Source: CAVXAE01 sp044225565
Lineage (GTDB): Bacteria > Pseudomonadota > Gammaproteobacteria > Steroidobacterales > Steroidobacteraceae
Direction of reading: 5' to 3'
NCBI GenBank assembly: GCA_044225565.1
Contig: JBGAIL010000081.1
Location: 1 to 22,860, forward strand
Length of the DNA: 22,860 bases
Shown here: one piece after another, positions 16,322 to 22,860 of the stretch
Numbering within the stretch: position 1 is the first letter of the stretch
Layout: each line of letters begins with the position of its first letter
The notes under the pieces: model-generated
Told to the model about the DNA's origin: nothing
Databases searched by the model: none
What the model saw: the letters and a program-made list of their open reading frames with translations, nothing else
Position numbers and translations under genes: made by a program

Positions 16322-16434
16322 CTCATCGAGACCGGCTGAGGGAAAAGGCCCTTAGACGCCGGGGCAACCGCCAGACCTAACCCGTCTCGGAAAGGTGCCA
16401 ACTCCTGCGGTCCCGCAAGGGATCGACAGATGAG
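16322..16434 (+). ncRNA. SAM-I (S-box) riboswitch aptamer
   Basis: P1 is CTCATC (16322-16327) with GATGAG (16429-16434). Inside it are the S-box conserved blocks in order: GAGGGA then GGCCC, GCCGGGGCAACC, GGAAAGGTGCCAACTCC, and a P4 stem GGTCCC-GCAA-GGGATC capped by a GNRA tetraloop directly before P1 closes. This is the class that binds S-adenosylmethionine and represses methionine genes. Its place upstream of metX-metB agrees. No terminator with a U run follows, so control is probably translational. Confidence 0.92.
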
Positions 16435-16446
16435 CGGTCAGCGTAG

Positions 16447-16541
16447 CTTCGCGCCCGGTGCGGAGATGGTCGCGACGAACCCGCCGGTATGGCGGGCGCT
16501 CCGCAGAGTTACCGGTGAGCGGTAATAGCCAGATGCGGAGC
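16447..16541 (+). promoter_or_regulatory. riboswitch expression platform with sequestor and anti-sequestor
   Basis: CTCCGCA (16499-16505) can pair with either of two copies of TGCGGAG, at 16459-16465 and 16534-16540. The downstream copy contains the GGAG Shine-Dalgarno of metX, and GCTCCGCA/TGCGGAGC gives eight pairs enclosing the hairpin TTACCG-GTGAG-CGGTAA (16509-16525). The upstream pairing would enclose CCCGCC-GGTAT-GGCGGG (16480-16496) and free the ribosome site. A local stem CTTCGC/GCGGAG (16447-16465) could hide the upstream copy. Which state SAM favours is inferred. Confidence 0.65.
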
Positions 16542-16546
16542 CATTG

Positions 16547-17599
16547 ATGAACGCCTCGCTCGAATCGATCCCGCTGCCGACGCCGCTGCGTCCGGCCGCT
16601 GCGCCTGCGTCCGTCGCAGACGCAGCGCCCCGTGAAGGCATCCTGGAGGTCCCGGGCGGCATGGCGCTCCACCACGGCGGCTCGCTGCCCGCCGTGCACA
16701 TCGCCTGGCGGCTCGTGGGCCCCGCCAACGCCCCGGTGGTCTGTGCGCTCGGCGGCATCTCCGCCCATCGGCGCGTCTGTTGTGAAGACCGCCGGCTCGG
16801 CTGGTGGAGCGAGATCGTCGGCACGGGGGAGGCGATCGACACCGGCCACTACCGGGTGCTCAGCTTCGATTATCTCGGCGGCAGCGGTGAGTCCACCGGT
16901 CCCTCTCCCGGGGAAGCCTTCCCCAGCATTTCGAGCTACGACCAGGCGGAAGCCCTGGTGCGGCTGCTCAACCACCTCGGAATCAAGTCCCTCCGCGCCA
17001 TCGCCGGCGGCTCCTACGGCGGCATGGTCGCCTTGGCTTTTGGCGAGCGTTATCCCGAGCGCGTTTCGCGCATCGTGGTCATCGGTGCGGCTGATCGCGC
17101 GCATCCGCTTTCCACGGCCTGGCGCAGCGTGCAGCGGCGCGTGGTGCGCTTCGCGATCACGCAGGGCAACGGTCGCGACGGTCTCGAGCTAGCTCGCGCG
17201 CTCGCCATGACCACCTATCGCAGCTCGGAAGAGTTCGACGCGCGCTTCGCGGGCCCTGCCCAGCGCGATGCCGAGGACCGGTTCGTCTTTCCGGTGGAGG
17301 AGTATCTCTTCGCCCGCGGCCGCGACTACTCCTCGCGTTACGTGCCGGAAGCGTTCCTCTGCCTTTCCGAGTCCATCGATCTGCACCACGTCGAGGCCGC
17401 ACGCATCTGCGTACCGGTCACGGCCGTGGCCATCCGCGAAGACCGGCTGGTGCCGCTCGCGGACATGCGCGCCCTGGTGGCGCGGCTGCCGGAAGGCCGG
17501 CTGCACGAGATTTCCTCCCTGTTCGGTCACGATGCCTTTTTGAAAGAGAGCGATCAATTGCGCGACATTTTTGCGACGGCCCTCGGGGGTGCGGCATGA
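16547..17599 (+). CDS. metX: homoserine O-acyltransferase MetX (alpha/beta hydrolase)
   Basis: ATG 16547, with GGAG six bases upstream; a TTG at 16544 is in frame. 350 aa to TGA 17599. The alpha/beta-hydrolase catalytic triad is visible: S156 in the nucleophile elbow AGGSYGGMVAL, D299 in IREDRLVP and H328 in LFGHDAFLK. Also typical of MetX are VCALGGISAHR, GWWSEIVGTGEAIDTGHYRVLSF, YLGGSGESTGPS, and HPLSTAWRSVQRR. It activates homoserine as O-acetyl- or O-succinyl-homoserine. In Xanthomonadales several such enzymes use succinyl-CoA, and pairing with a cystathionine gamma-synthase makes either donor possible; the sequence alone does not decide. It is shorter than classical MetX (about 370-380). 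Riboswitch control links it to SAM levels. Its stop overlaps metB (ATGA). Confidence 0.9.
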   Translation: MNASLESIPLPTPLRPAAAPASVADAAPREGILEVPGGMALHHGGSLPAVHIAWRLVGPANAPVVCALGGISAHRRVCCEDRRLGWWSEIVGTGEAIDTGHYRVLSFDYLGGSGESTGPSPGEAFPSISSYDQAEALVRLLNHLGIKSLRAIAGGSYGGMVALAFGERYPERVSRIVVIGAADRAHPLSTAWRSVQRRVVRFAITQGNGRDGLELARALAMTTYRSSEEFDARFAGPAQRDAEDRFVFPVEEYLFARGRDYSSRYVPEAFLCLSESIDLHHVEAARICVPVTAVAIREDRLVPLADMRALVARLPEGRLHEISSLFGHDAFLKESDQLRDIFATALGGAA

Positions 17600-18792
17600 G
17601 CGACAAACTTCAGCAATGCACGCAGACGGTGCGCGCAGGCCTCGAGTCCTGCGAGGTGACGGGCGCGGTCGTTCCGCCGCTCCATCTCAGTGCCACCTAC
17701 GCCTTCCGCGGTTTCGGCGAGAAGCGCAAGTACGACTACTCACGGTCGGGAAATCCCACTCGCGATCTGCTCGCGGAGGCGCTTGCCGAGCTCGAGAAGG
17801 GAGCCGGAGCGGTGATCACCGGCACCGGCATGTCGGCCGTCACGCTGGTGGGGCATCTGTTGCCGGCCGGCTCGCGCATCGTGGCTCCGCACGACTGCTA
17901 CGGCGGCACGTATCGCCTATTCGACGCGTGGCGCCGTCGCGGCGAGCTGCAGGTGGATTTCGTGGACTTCGGCGACGCAGCCGCGCTCCGTGCGGCACTC
18001 GCAAAGCCCACTGCGTTGCTGTGGATCGAAACGCCCAGCAATCCGTTGCTGCGCATCACGGACATCTCGAGCGTCGCGACGCTGGGGCATGCGCACAACG
18101 CACTGGTGGTAGTGGACAACACGTTCCTGTCGCCCGCCTGGCAGCAGCCGCTCACGCTGGGTGCGGACATCGTCGTTCACTCGACCACCAAGTACCTCAA
18201 CGGGCATAGCGACGTGGTCGGCGGTGCCGTCGTCGCCAAGACGCCGGAGCTGCACCAGCAGCTGGGGTGGTGGGCCAATTGTCTGGGCATCACCGGCTCG
18301 CCGTTCGACAGCTTCCTGACGCTGCGAGGGCTTCGCACTCTGCACGCGCGCCTCGATCATCACGCGCGCAACGCGGGGCATCTGGCGAAGTGGCTCAGTG
18401 AGCAGCCGAACATCGCACGGGTGTACTACCCCGGGCTGCCTTCGCATCCCGGGCACGAGGTCGCGAAGCGCCAGCAGCGCGGCTTCGGCGCCATCGTGAC
18501 GCTGGAGCTCGAAGGCGGGCACGACGCGGTGCGTGCGTTCGTGGAAGGCATCAGCTGCTTCTCGCTCGCGGAATCGCTGGGTGGGGTGGAGAGCCTGGTG
18601 GCCCATCCGGCCACCATGACTCACGCGGCCATGGATCCCGAGGCGCGTCGCGTCGCGGGCCTGGCGGACGGGCTCATCCGGCTGTCGGTCGGCATCGAGG
18701 CGGTGGAAGACCTGCAGGCCGATCTGGCGGCCGCACTGAAGCGGGCTGCGGCCTTCGCGCCAGCCAAGGAGAAGATCCGCGCTGCGGGCTGA
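17596..18792 (+). CDS. metB: cystathionine gamma-synthase (trans-sulfuration PLP enzyme)
   Basis: ATG 17596 to TGA 18792, 398 aa. This is a Cys/Met metabolism PLP enzyme: QTVRAGLESCEVTGAVVPPLHLS, YDYSRSGNPTRDLLAEAL, IVAPHDCYGGTYRLF, WIETPSNPLLRITD, VVDNTFLSPAWQQPL, and PLP-lysine K199 in HSTTKYLNGHSDVVGG. The C-terminal FSLAESLGGVESLVAHPATMTHAAM and LIRLSVGIEAVEDLQADL complete it. It forms cystathionine from cysteine and the O-acylhomoserine made by the overlapping upstream gene. Gamma-synthase is chosen over O-acetylhomoserine sulfhydrylase or cystathionine lyases on length and context; a broad or gamma-lyase activity cannot be excluded. It shares the SAM-I control of metX. Confidence 0.92.
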   Translation: MSDKLQQCTQTVRAGLESCEVTGAVVPPLHLSATYAFRGFGEKRKYDYSRSGNPTRDLLAEALAELEKGAGAVITGTGMSAVTLVGHLLPAGSRIVAPHDCYGGTYRLFDAWRRRGELQVDFVDFGDAAALRAALAKPTALLWIETPSNPLLRITDISSVATLGHAHNALVVVDNTFLSPAWQQPLTLGADIVVHSTTKYLNGHSDVVGGAVVAKTPELHQQLGWWANCLGITGSPFDSFLTLRGLRTLHARLDHHARNAGHLAKWLSEQPNIARVYYPGLPSHPGHEVAKRQQRGFGAIVTLELEGGHDAVRAFVEGISCFSLAESLGGVESLVAHPATMTHAAMDPEARRVAGLADGLIRLSVGIEAVEDLQADLAAALKRAAAFAPAKEKIRAAG

Positions 18793-18813
18793 GGCTTTGT
18801 GCTGCGGTTGGGT

Positions 18814-18831
18814 GCGCCCTTCGCCGGGCGC
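18814..18831. terminator. possible hairpin between convergent metB and leuB
   Basis: GCGCCC-TTCGCC-GGGCGC forms a perfect 6-bp stem 21 bases after the metB stop. No U tract is present. The remainder of this 100-bp gap is GC-rich and shows no other signal. Confidence 0.35.
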
Positions 18832-18892
18832 GACGCCGCACGCGCTGCCGTGAGTGCCGTGCCGGTTGCCGAGAAGGCGGCCGGCCGCGGCC

Positions 18893-19957
18893 TCAGGCTT
18901 TCAGCGCAGCGACCACCGCCGCGCCAATGTCACGCGTCGTTGCGCTCGCCTTGCCGGGCGCGGCGATGTCGGGTGTTCTTACGCCGTCTTCAAGAACGCG
19001 GTGCACGGCCGCTTCGACGGTGGCGGCTTCCTCGTTCAGCCCCAGCGAATGACGCAGGAGCAGCGCAACGCTGAAGAGCGTGCCGCAGGGGTTCGCAATG
19101 CCTTTCCCCGTGATGTCCGGCGCCGAACCGTGGATCGGCTCATAGAGGCCACGGCGGCCTTCGCCGATCGAAGCGGAAGGCAGCAACCCCAGCGATCCGG
19201 CGAGCATCGAGGCTTCGTCCGTGAGGATGTCGCCGAACATGTTCTCCGTGAGCAGCACGTCGAAGTCACGCGGCCGGCGGATGAGATGCATCGCCGCTGC
19301 GTCGACCAGCATGTGCTCCAGCGTGATGTCCGGGAATTCCTGGCGGATCACGCGCTCCGTCACCTCGCGCCACAGGCGCGAGGTATCCAACACGTTCGCC
19401 TTGTCGATGGACGTGACTTTCCTGCGTCGGCCCTGCGCTAGCCGCGCAGCGACGCGCGTGACGCGCTCGATCTCCGCCGCCGTGTAGGAACAGAGGTCCG
19501 ATGCACGCTCGCGATCGCGATATTTCTCGCCGAAATAGATGCCGCCCGTGAGCTCGCGAACGAAGAGCAGGTCCACCCCGGCGAGCACTTCAGGCTTGAG
19601 CGTGGAAGCTTCGGCCAGCGAGGCCGGCACGGCGACGGGCCGCAGGTTCGCGAAGACCTGAAGCTCCTTGCGCAAACGCAACAGCCCGGCTTCCGGCCGC
19701 AGCTTCGCATCGGGCGCGGACCACTTCGGTCCGCCGATGGCGCCCAGCAGGATCGCATCCGACTGAAGGCAGGATTGCAGCGTGGCGGCCGGCAACGGAT
19801 CGCCGTGCCGGTCGATCGCGATGCCGCCGAATGGCGCCTCGGTGAGCTCGAACTGGTGGCCGAACTTCTCGCCCACCGCGCGCAGGCAGCGCACACCTTC
19901 CGCGACCACTTCGGGGCCGATGCCGTCCCCGCCCAGTACCGTGATGCGCGCCTTCAT
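18893..19957 (-). CDS. leuB: 3-isopropylmalate dehydrogenase LeuB
   Basis: ATG 19957, overlapping the leuD stop (ATGA), to a stop at 18893; 354 aa. Motifs are ITVLGGDGIGPEV, AIGGPKW, LLRLRKELQVFANLRPV, VRELTGGIYFGE, SIDKANVLDTSRLWREV, catalytic and metal region ENMFGDILTDEASMLAGSLGLLPSAS, and the NAD-binding LYEPIHGSAPDI. It oxidatively decarboxylates 3-isopropylmalate to 2-ketoisocaproate. Longer in-frame readings upstream lie wholly inside leuD and are not credible. Confidence 0.97.
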   Translation of the reverse strand: MKARITVLGGDGIGPEVVAEGVRCLRAVGEKFGHQFELTEAPFGGIAIDRHGDPLPAATLQSCLQSDAILLGAIGGPKWSAPDAKLRPEAGLLRLRKELQVFANLRPVAVPASLAEASTLKPEVLAGVDLLFVRELTGGIYFGEKYRDRERASDLCSYTAAEIERVTRVAARLAQGRRRKVTSIDKANVLDTSRLWREVTERVIRQEFPDITLEHMLVDAAAMHLIRRPRDFDVLLTENMFGDILTDEASMLAGSLGLLPSASIGEGRRGLYEPIHGSAPDITGKGIANPCGTLFSVALLLRHSLGLNEEAATVEAAVHRVLEDGVRTPDIAAPGKASATTRDIGAAVVAALKA

Positions 19958-20529
19958 GGCGCGTGACGCTCGTACGCTTCGATCTCCGCACGCTTGCTGA
20001 GCAGATAGCCGAGCTCGTCCACGCCATTGAGCAGGCAATAGCGCGCGAAGGATTCCAGCGGGAACTTCACCTGCCGGCCGTCCGGCAGCGCGAGCGTCGT
20101 GCTCTGCACGTCGATGCTGAGCTCCACCCCCGGATGCTCGAGCAGCCACGCGCCGGTGGCTTCATCCACCACCACGGGCACGAGGCCGTTCTTCAGGGAA
20201 TTGCTGCGGAAGATGTCCGCGATCTCCGTGCTGATGACGGCCTGGAAGCCGTAGTCGAGCAGCGCCCAGGGCGCATGCTCGCGCGAGGAGCCGCAACCGA
20301 GGTTGCGCCCCGCGACGAGGATGCGGCAGCCCTGCGCCTCGGGCCGGTTGAGCACGAAGTCGCTCTTGGGGCTGCCGTCCGGCTGGTAGCGCCAGTCCGT
20401 GAAGAGGCGCTGGCCGAGGCCATCGCGCGTGGTGGTGGTGAGGAACCGCGCCGGGATGATCTGGTCGGTGTCGATGTTCGCCGTCGGCATGACGACACTG
20501 CGGGAGCGAATGGTGGTGATGGGTTGCAT
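19954..20529 (-). CDS. leuD: 3-isopropylmalate dehydratase small subunit LeuD
   Basis: ATG 20529 to TGA 19954, 191 aa. The swivel domain shows VVMPTANIDTDQIIPARFL, FVLNRPEAQGCRILVAGRNLGCGSSREHAPWALLDYGFQAVIS and ADIFRSNSLKNGLVPV, the standard LeuD sequence that completes the aconitase-like active site of LeuC. It starts three bases after the leuC stop. Confidence 0.97.
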   Translation of the reverse strand: MQPITTIRSRSVVMPTANIDTDQIIPARFLTTTTRDGLGQRLFTDWRYQPDGSPKSDFVLNRPEAQGCRILVAGRNLGCGSSREHAPWALLDYGFQAVISTEIADIFRSNSLKNGLVPVVVDEATGAWLLEHPGVELSIDVQSTTLALPDGRQVKFPLESFARYCLLNGVDELGYLLSKRAEIEAYERHAP

Positions 20530-20532
20530 GGC

Positions 20533-21933
20533 TCAGCCGTTCATCAGCTCGCGGGGATCGGTGACGCGGCCGCGCACCGCGCTGGCCGCAGCGGTGAGCG
20601 GGCTCGCGAGGAGGGTGCGGGCGCCCGCGCCCTGCCGTCCCTCGAAATTGCGATTGCTCGTGCTCACCGAATACTGGCCCTTGGCGACCGTGTCGCCGTT
20701 CATGCCGATGCACATGGAGCAGCCGGACTCGCGCCATTCGGCGCCGGCCTCCATGAACACCCGGTCCAGGCCTTCGGCTTCCGCGTGCTTCTTGATCTGC
20801 TGCGAGCCCGGCACCACCAGCATGCGCACGCCGCTCGCCACCTTGCGCCCGCGCAGCACCTGGGCGGCATCGCGAAGATCCGAGAGCCGGCCGTTGGTGC
20901 AGCTGCCGACGAAGACGACGTTCACGGGCTGGTCGCGCACCGGCGCGCCGGCCTCGAAACCCATGTAGGCCAGAGAGCGGCTGAAGGCCTCGTCTCCCTT
21001 GCGCTCGGGAATGGCGCCACTCACCGGGATGACCATTCCGGGATGCGTGCCGTAGGTGATCATGGGCTCGATGGCCGAGGCGTCGAGCGCCACCTGCTTG
21101 TCGAACTTCGCACCGGCATCGCTGGGCAGGGTGCGCCAGTACTCGACTGCGCGGTCCCAGTCCTTGCCCTGGGGAGAGCGCGGACGACCTTTGAGATACG
21201 CGAAGGTGGTTTCGTCCGGCGCGACCATGCCGGCGCGCGCGCCGGCTTCGATGGACATGTTGCACACGGTCATCCGTTGCTCCATGTCCAGGGCTTGCAC
21301 CGCTTCACCGCGGTACTCGATGACGTGCCCGGTGCCGCCGTTCACGCCGATGCGGCCGATGATGGCGAGCACGAGATCTTTCGCGGTGACGCCCGGACGC
21401 AACCGCTTGTCGACGTCGATGGCGAAAGTGCGTGGCTTGCGCTGGAGCAGGCATTGCGTGGCGAGCACATGCCCGACTTCCGTGGTGCCGATGCCGAAGG
21501 CGAGGGCGCCGAATGCGCCATGCGTGCTGGTGTGGCTGTCCCCGCAGACGATGGTGCCGCCAGGCTGTGTGGCGCCGAGCTCCGGCCCGATGATGTGGAC
21601 GATGCCGCGCTGGTCGCTGCGCAGGCCGAACAGCTCGACGCCGAACGCCTTGCAGTTGCGCTCGAGCTCGGCGATCTGCTTCGCCGCCGCCTCGTTGGAG
21701 ATGGGCACGCCACCGAACACCTGATCGGTGCGGGTGGGCGTGGAGTGGTCCATGGTGGCGAGCGTGCGATCTGCCCTGCGCACCGGGAGGTTGCGCTCGC
21801 GGAGCACCGTGAAGGCCTGAGGCGAGGTCACCTCATGGATCAGGTGCAGGTCGATGTACAGGATCGCCGGCGTGTCCGCCGTCTCGGGAACGACCTGATG
21901 CCGCTCCCAGATTTTCTCGAACAGGGTTTTCAA
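20533..21933 (-). CDS. leuC: 3-isopropylmalate dehydratase large subunit LeuC
   Basis: Starts at TTG 21933, in frame with MKTLFEKIWERHQV, the invariant LeuC beginning, and overlaps the leuA stop as TTGA. It ends at TGA 20533, 466 aa. Three cysteines that hold the [4Fe-4S] cluster are present in FVGSCTNGRLSD and GCSMCIGMNGD. Other signatures are ATMDHSTPTR, IVCGDSHTSTHGAFGALAFGIGTTEV, and STSNRNFEGRQG. Together with LeuD it isomerises 2- to 3-isopropylmalate. No ATG or GTG start is available at the expected site, so TTG is probably the real start; that may lower its translation or couple it to leuA. Confidence 0.96.
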   Translation of the reverse strand: MKTLFEKIWERHQVVPETADTPAILYIDLHLIHEVTSPQAFTVLRERNLPVRRADRTLATMDHSTPTRTDQVFGGVPISNEAAAKQIAELERNCKAFGVELFGLRSDQRGIVHIIGPELGATQPGGTIVCGDSHTSTHGAFGALAFGIGTTEVGHVLATQCLLQRKPRTFAIDVDKRLRPGVTAKDLVLAIIGRIGVNGGTGHVIEYRGEAVQALDMEQRMTVCNMSIEAGARAGMVAPDETTFAYLKGRPRSPQGKDWDRAVEYWRTLPSDAGAKFDKQVALDASAIEPMITYGTHPGMVIPVSGAIPERKGDEAFSRSLAYMGFEAGAPVRDQPVNVVFVGSCTNGRLSDLRDAAQVLRGRKVASGVRMLVVPGSQQIKKHAEAEGLDRVFMEAGAEWRESGCSMCIGMNGDTVAKGQYSVSTSNRNFEGRQGAGARTLLASPLTAAASAVRGRVTDPRELMNG

Positions 21934-22860
21934 TGGGCTGCCACCACCCGGGGCTTCGTCGTGGGAATTTCGGATTCTTTCGAGAGCTCGATGCGGTTGA
22001 TCACCTCGAGGAAGGCCCGGCTGGCGGACTCCACGATGTTGGTGCTCACGCTCGAGCCGTGATACGTGCGCAGGCCGTGCTCCACGTGGATGACCGCCTC
22101 GCCCTGTGCGTCCTCGCCTTCGGTGACGGCACGCACTTCGAACTGGCGGAGCGTCACTTGGATGCCGGTGGCCGCCTCGATGGCCTTGAAGGCCGCGTCC
22201 ACCGGACCGTCGCCAGTGGCGCTGCGCTCGACGCTGCGGCCGTCGCGATGGGTGAGCCGCACGCTCGCCTTTGCCGGCGCCGCAGTGCCTGCGACCGTGG
22301 TGAGCTCCTCGAGCGTCCAGGGGCCGGTGGCATCGTCCTCGGCCTTCAGCACCAGGGCTTCGATGTCGCCGTCGAACAGCTCCGGCTTGCGCCCGGCGAG
22401 CGCCGTGAATGCCTCGAGCACCCGCCCGAATTCCGTTTCGCCCAGCTCGAACCCCAGCTGCCGTACCCGCTCGCTCAAGGCATCGCGGCCGCTATGCTTG
22501 CCGAGGGGCAGGGATCTGGGCGGACGGCTGCCACTGCGCTGTTGCAGGATCTCGTAGCTGGAACGGCTACGCGGGATCGGCATGCCCGTGATGCTCGAGA
22601 CCAGCCGGGAAGTGGGATACAGGCGGCTCGCGTCGACGTTCGTCTGCAGGTTGAAGAAGGCATCGCGCATCTTGATGGCGAGCACCACCTCTTCGAGCGA
22701 GCAGGCGCCGGCGCGCTCGCCGATGCCGTTGATGGTGCACTCGACCTGGCGCGCGCCCGCCACCACCGCAGTGAGGCTGTTCGCCACGGCCATGCCGAGG
22801 TCGTCGTGGCAATGCACCGAGAGCCGCACGCGGTCGATGCCGCGCACGTTCTGGCGCAGA
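21930..22860 (-). CDS. leuA: 2-isopropylmalate synthase LeuA, 5' end outside window, internal segment missing
   Basis: The gene enters from the right edge and ends at TGA 21930; about 310 C-terminal residues are seen. Metal-ligand histidines occur in LSVHCHDDLGMAVANSL, and CTINGIGERAGACSLEEVVLA supplies the Asn. YPTSRLVSSITGMPIPR should be followed by NKA-type sequence with the AFAHE-GIHQ-G motif, but reads straight into SRSSYEILQQ. About 24-25 residues are absent with the frame kept. PLGKHSGRDALSERVRQLGF then introduces the C-terminal regulatory domain (AVIHVEHGLRTYHGSSVSTNIVESA), where leucine acts as feedback inhibitor in this family. It condenses acetyl-CoA with 2-ketoisovalerate. It is the first gene of leuA-C-D-B. 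Confidence 0.93.
   Translation of the reverse strand, partial: LRQNVRGIDRVRLSVHCHDDLGMAVANSLTAVVAGARQVECTINGIGERAGACSLEEVVLAIKMRDAFFNLQTNVDASRLYPTSRLVSSITGMPIPRSRSSYEILQQRSGSRPPRSLPLGKHSGRDALSERVRQLGFELGETEFGRVLEAFTALAGRKPELFDGDIEALVLKAEDDATGPWTLEELTTVAGTAAPAKASVRLTHRDGRSVERSATGDGPVDAAFKAIEAATGIQVTLRQFEVRAVTEGEDAQGEAVIHVEHGLRTYHGSSVSTNIVESASRAFLEVINRIELSKESEIPTTKPRVVAAH

Noticed and set aside
19958..20149. N-terminal extension of leuB in frame upstream of ATG 19957
   Set aside because: It is an alternate-frame reading of leuD; family alignment begins at MKARITVLGGDGIG.
19963..22062. 699-codon plus-strand ORF across leuD and leuC
   Set aside because: Antisense of two fully conserved Leu enzymes; low-complexity translation and no ribosome site.
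1..22860. A novel defence, mobile or secondary-metabolite system
   Set aside because: Nearly every base belongs to recognisable housekeeping genes; no integrase, transposase, toxin-antitoxin, nuclease or unusual multi-gene cassette is visible.

Overview
The window is a GC-rich stretch of ordinary bacterial chromosome, almost entirely coding and dominated by amino-acid biosynthesis. It most likely comes from a gammaproteobacterium of the Xanthomonadales/Steroidobacterales/Nevskiales type. The pointers are a fused aspartokinase/diaminopimelate decarboxylase (lysAC), a fused histidinol-phosphatase/IGP dehydratase (hisB), a TrpR-like (YerC/YecD) regulator heading the his operon, and a SAM-I riboswitch in front of a metX-metB pair. 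The assignment is inferred from gene content, not from a marker gene. I see no phage, transposon, CRISPR, tRNA or rRNA.

Layout, left to right. 1-491: 3' part of an L,D-transpeptidase (+). 549-1175: FixJ/LuxR response regulator (-) with an in-frame amber codon. 1332-2151: SAM hydrolase (DUF62) with two frameshifts (+). 2302-2523: small acidic protein behind a sigma70-like promoter. 2524-2647: hairpin-forming tandem repeats. 2686-5274: lysAC. 5340-7654: class A penicillin-binding protein (PBP1B-like) whose 3' end is frameshifted. 7657-8633: TPR lipoprotein and exported RidA-like protein, overlapping by 4 bp. 8715-16146, all on the minus strand: TrpR-like regulator, then hisG-D-C-B-H-A-F-IE, in which every junction overlaps. 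16161-16180: a palindrome that could be the operator for the regulator. 16322-17599 and 17596-18792 (+): SAM-I riboswitch, metX, metB. 18893-22860 (-): leuB, leuD, leuC and partial leuA, in transcription order leuA-C-D-B.

Functionally, lysAC makes aspartyl phosphate and converts meso-DAP to lysine, which links to peptidoglycan together with PBP1B and the L,D-transpeptidase. metX-metB make cystathionine from homoserine under SAM control. The his and leu operons are complete apart from the truncated leuA.

The main caveat is sequence integrity. At least fifteen apparent small indels and one nonsense codon interrupt conserved genes, concentrated at 1.4-1.8, 7.28-7.55 and 8.97-11.76 kb. Most are one-base losses, several in short homopolymers, and conserved residues continue in the next frame. 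That pattern suggests consensus error in a long-read or metagenomic assembly more than biological decay. I found no wholly new system. The most interesting items are the riboswitch expression platform with a duplicated switching heptamer, the candidate his operator, the hairpin array before lysAC, the missing linker segment in leuA and the apparent ATT start of hisF.
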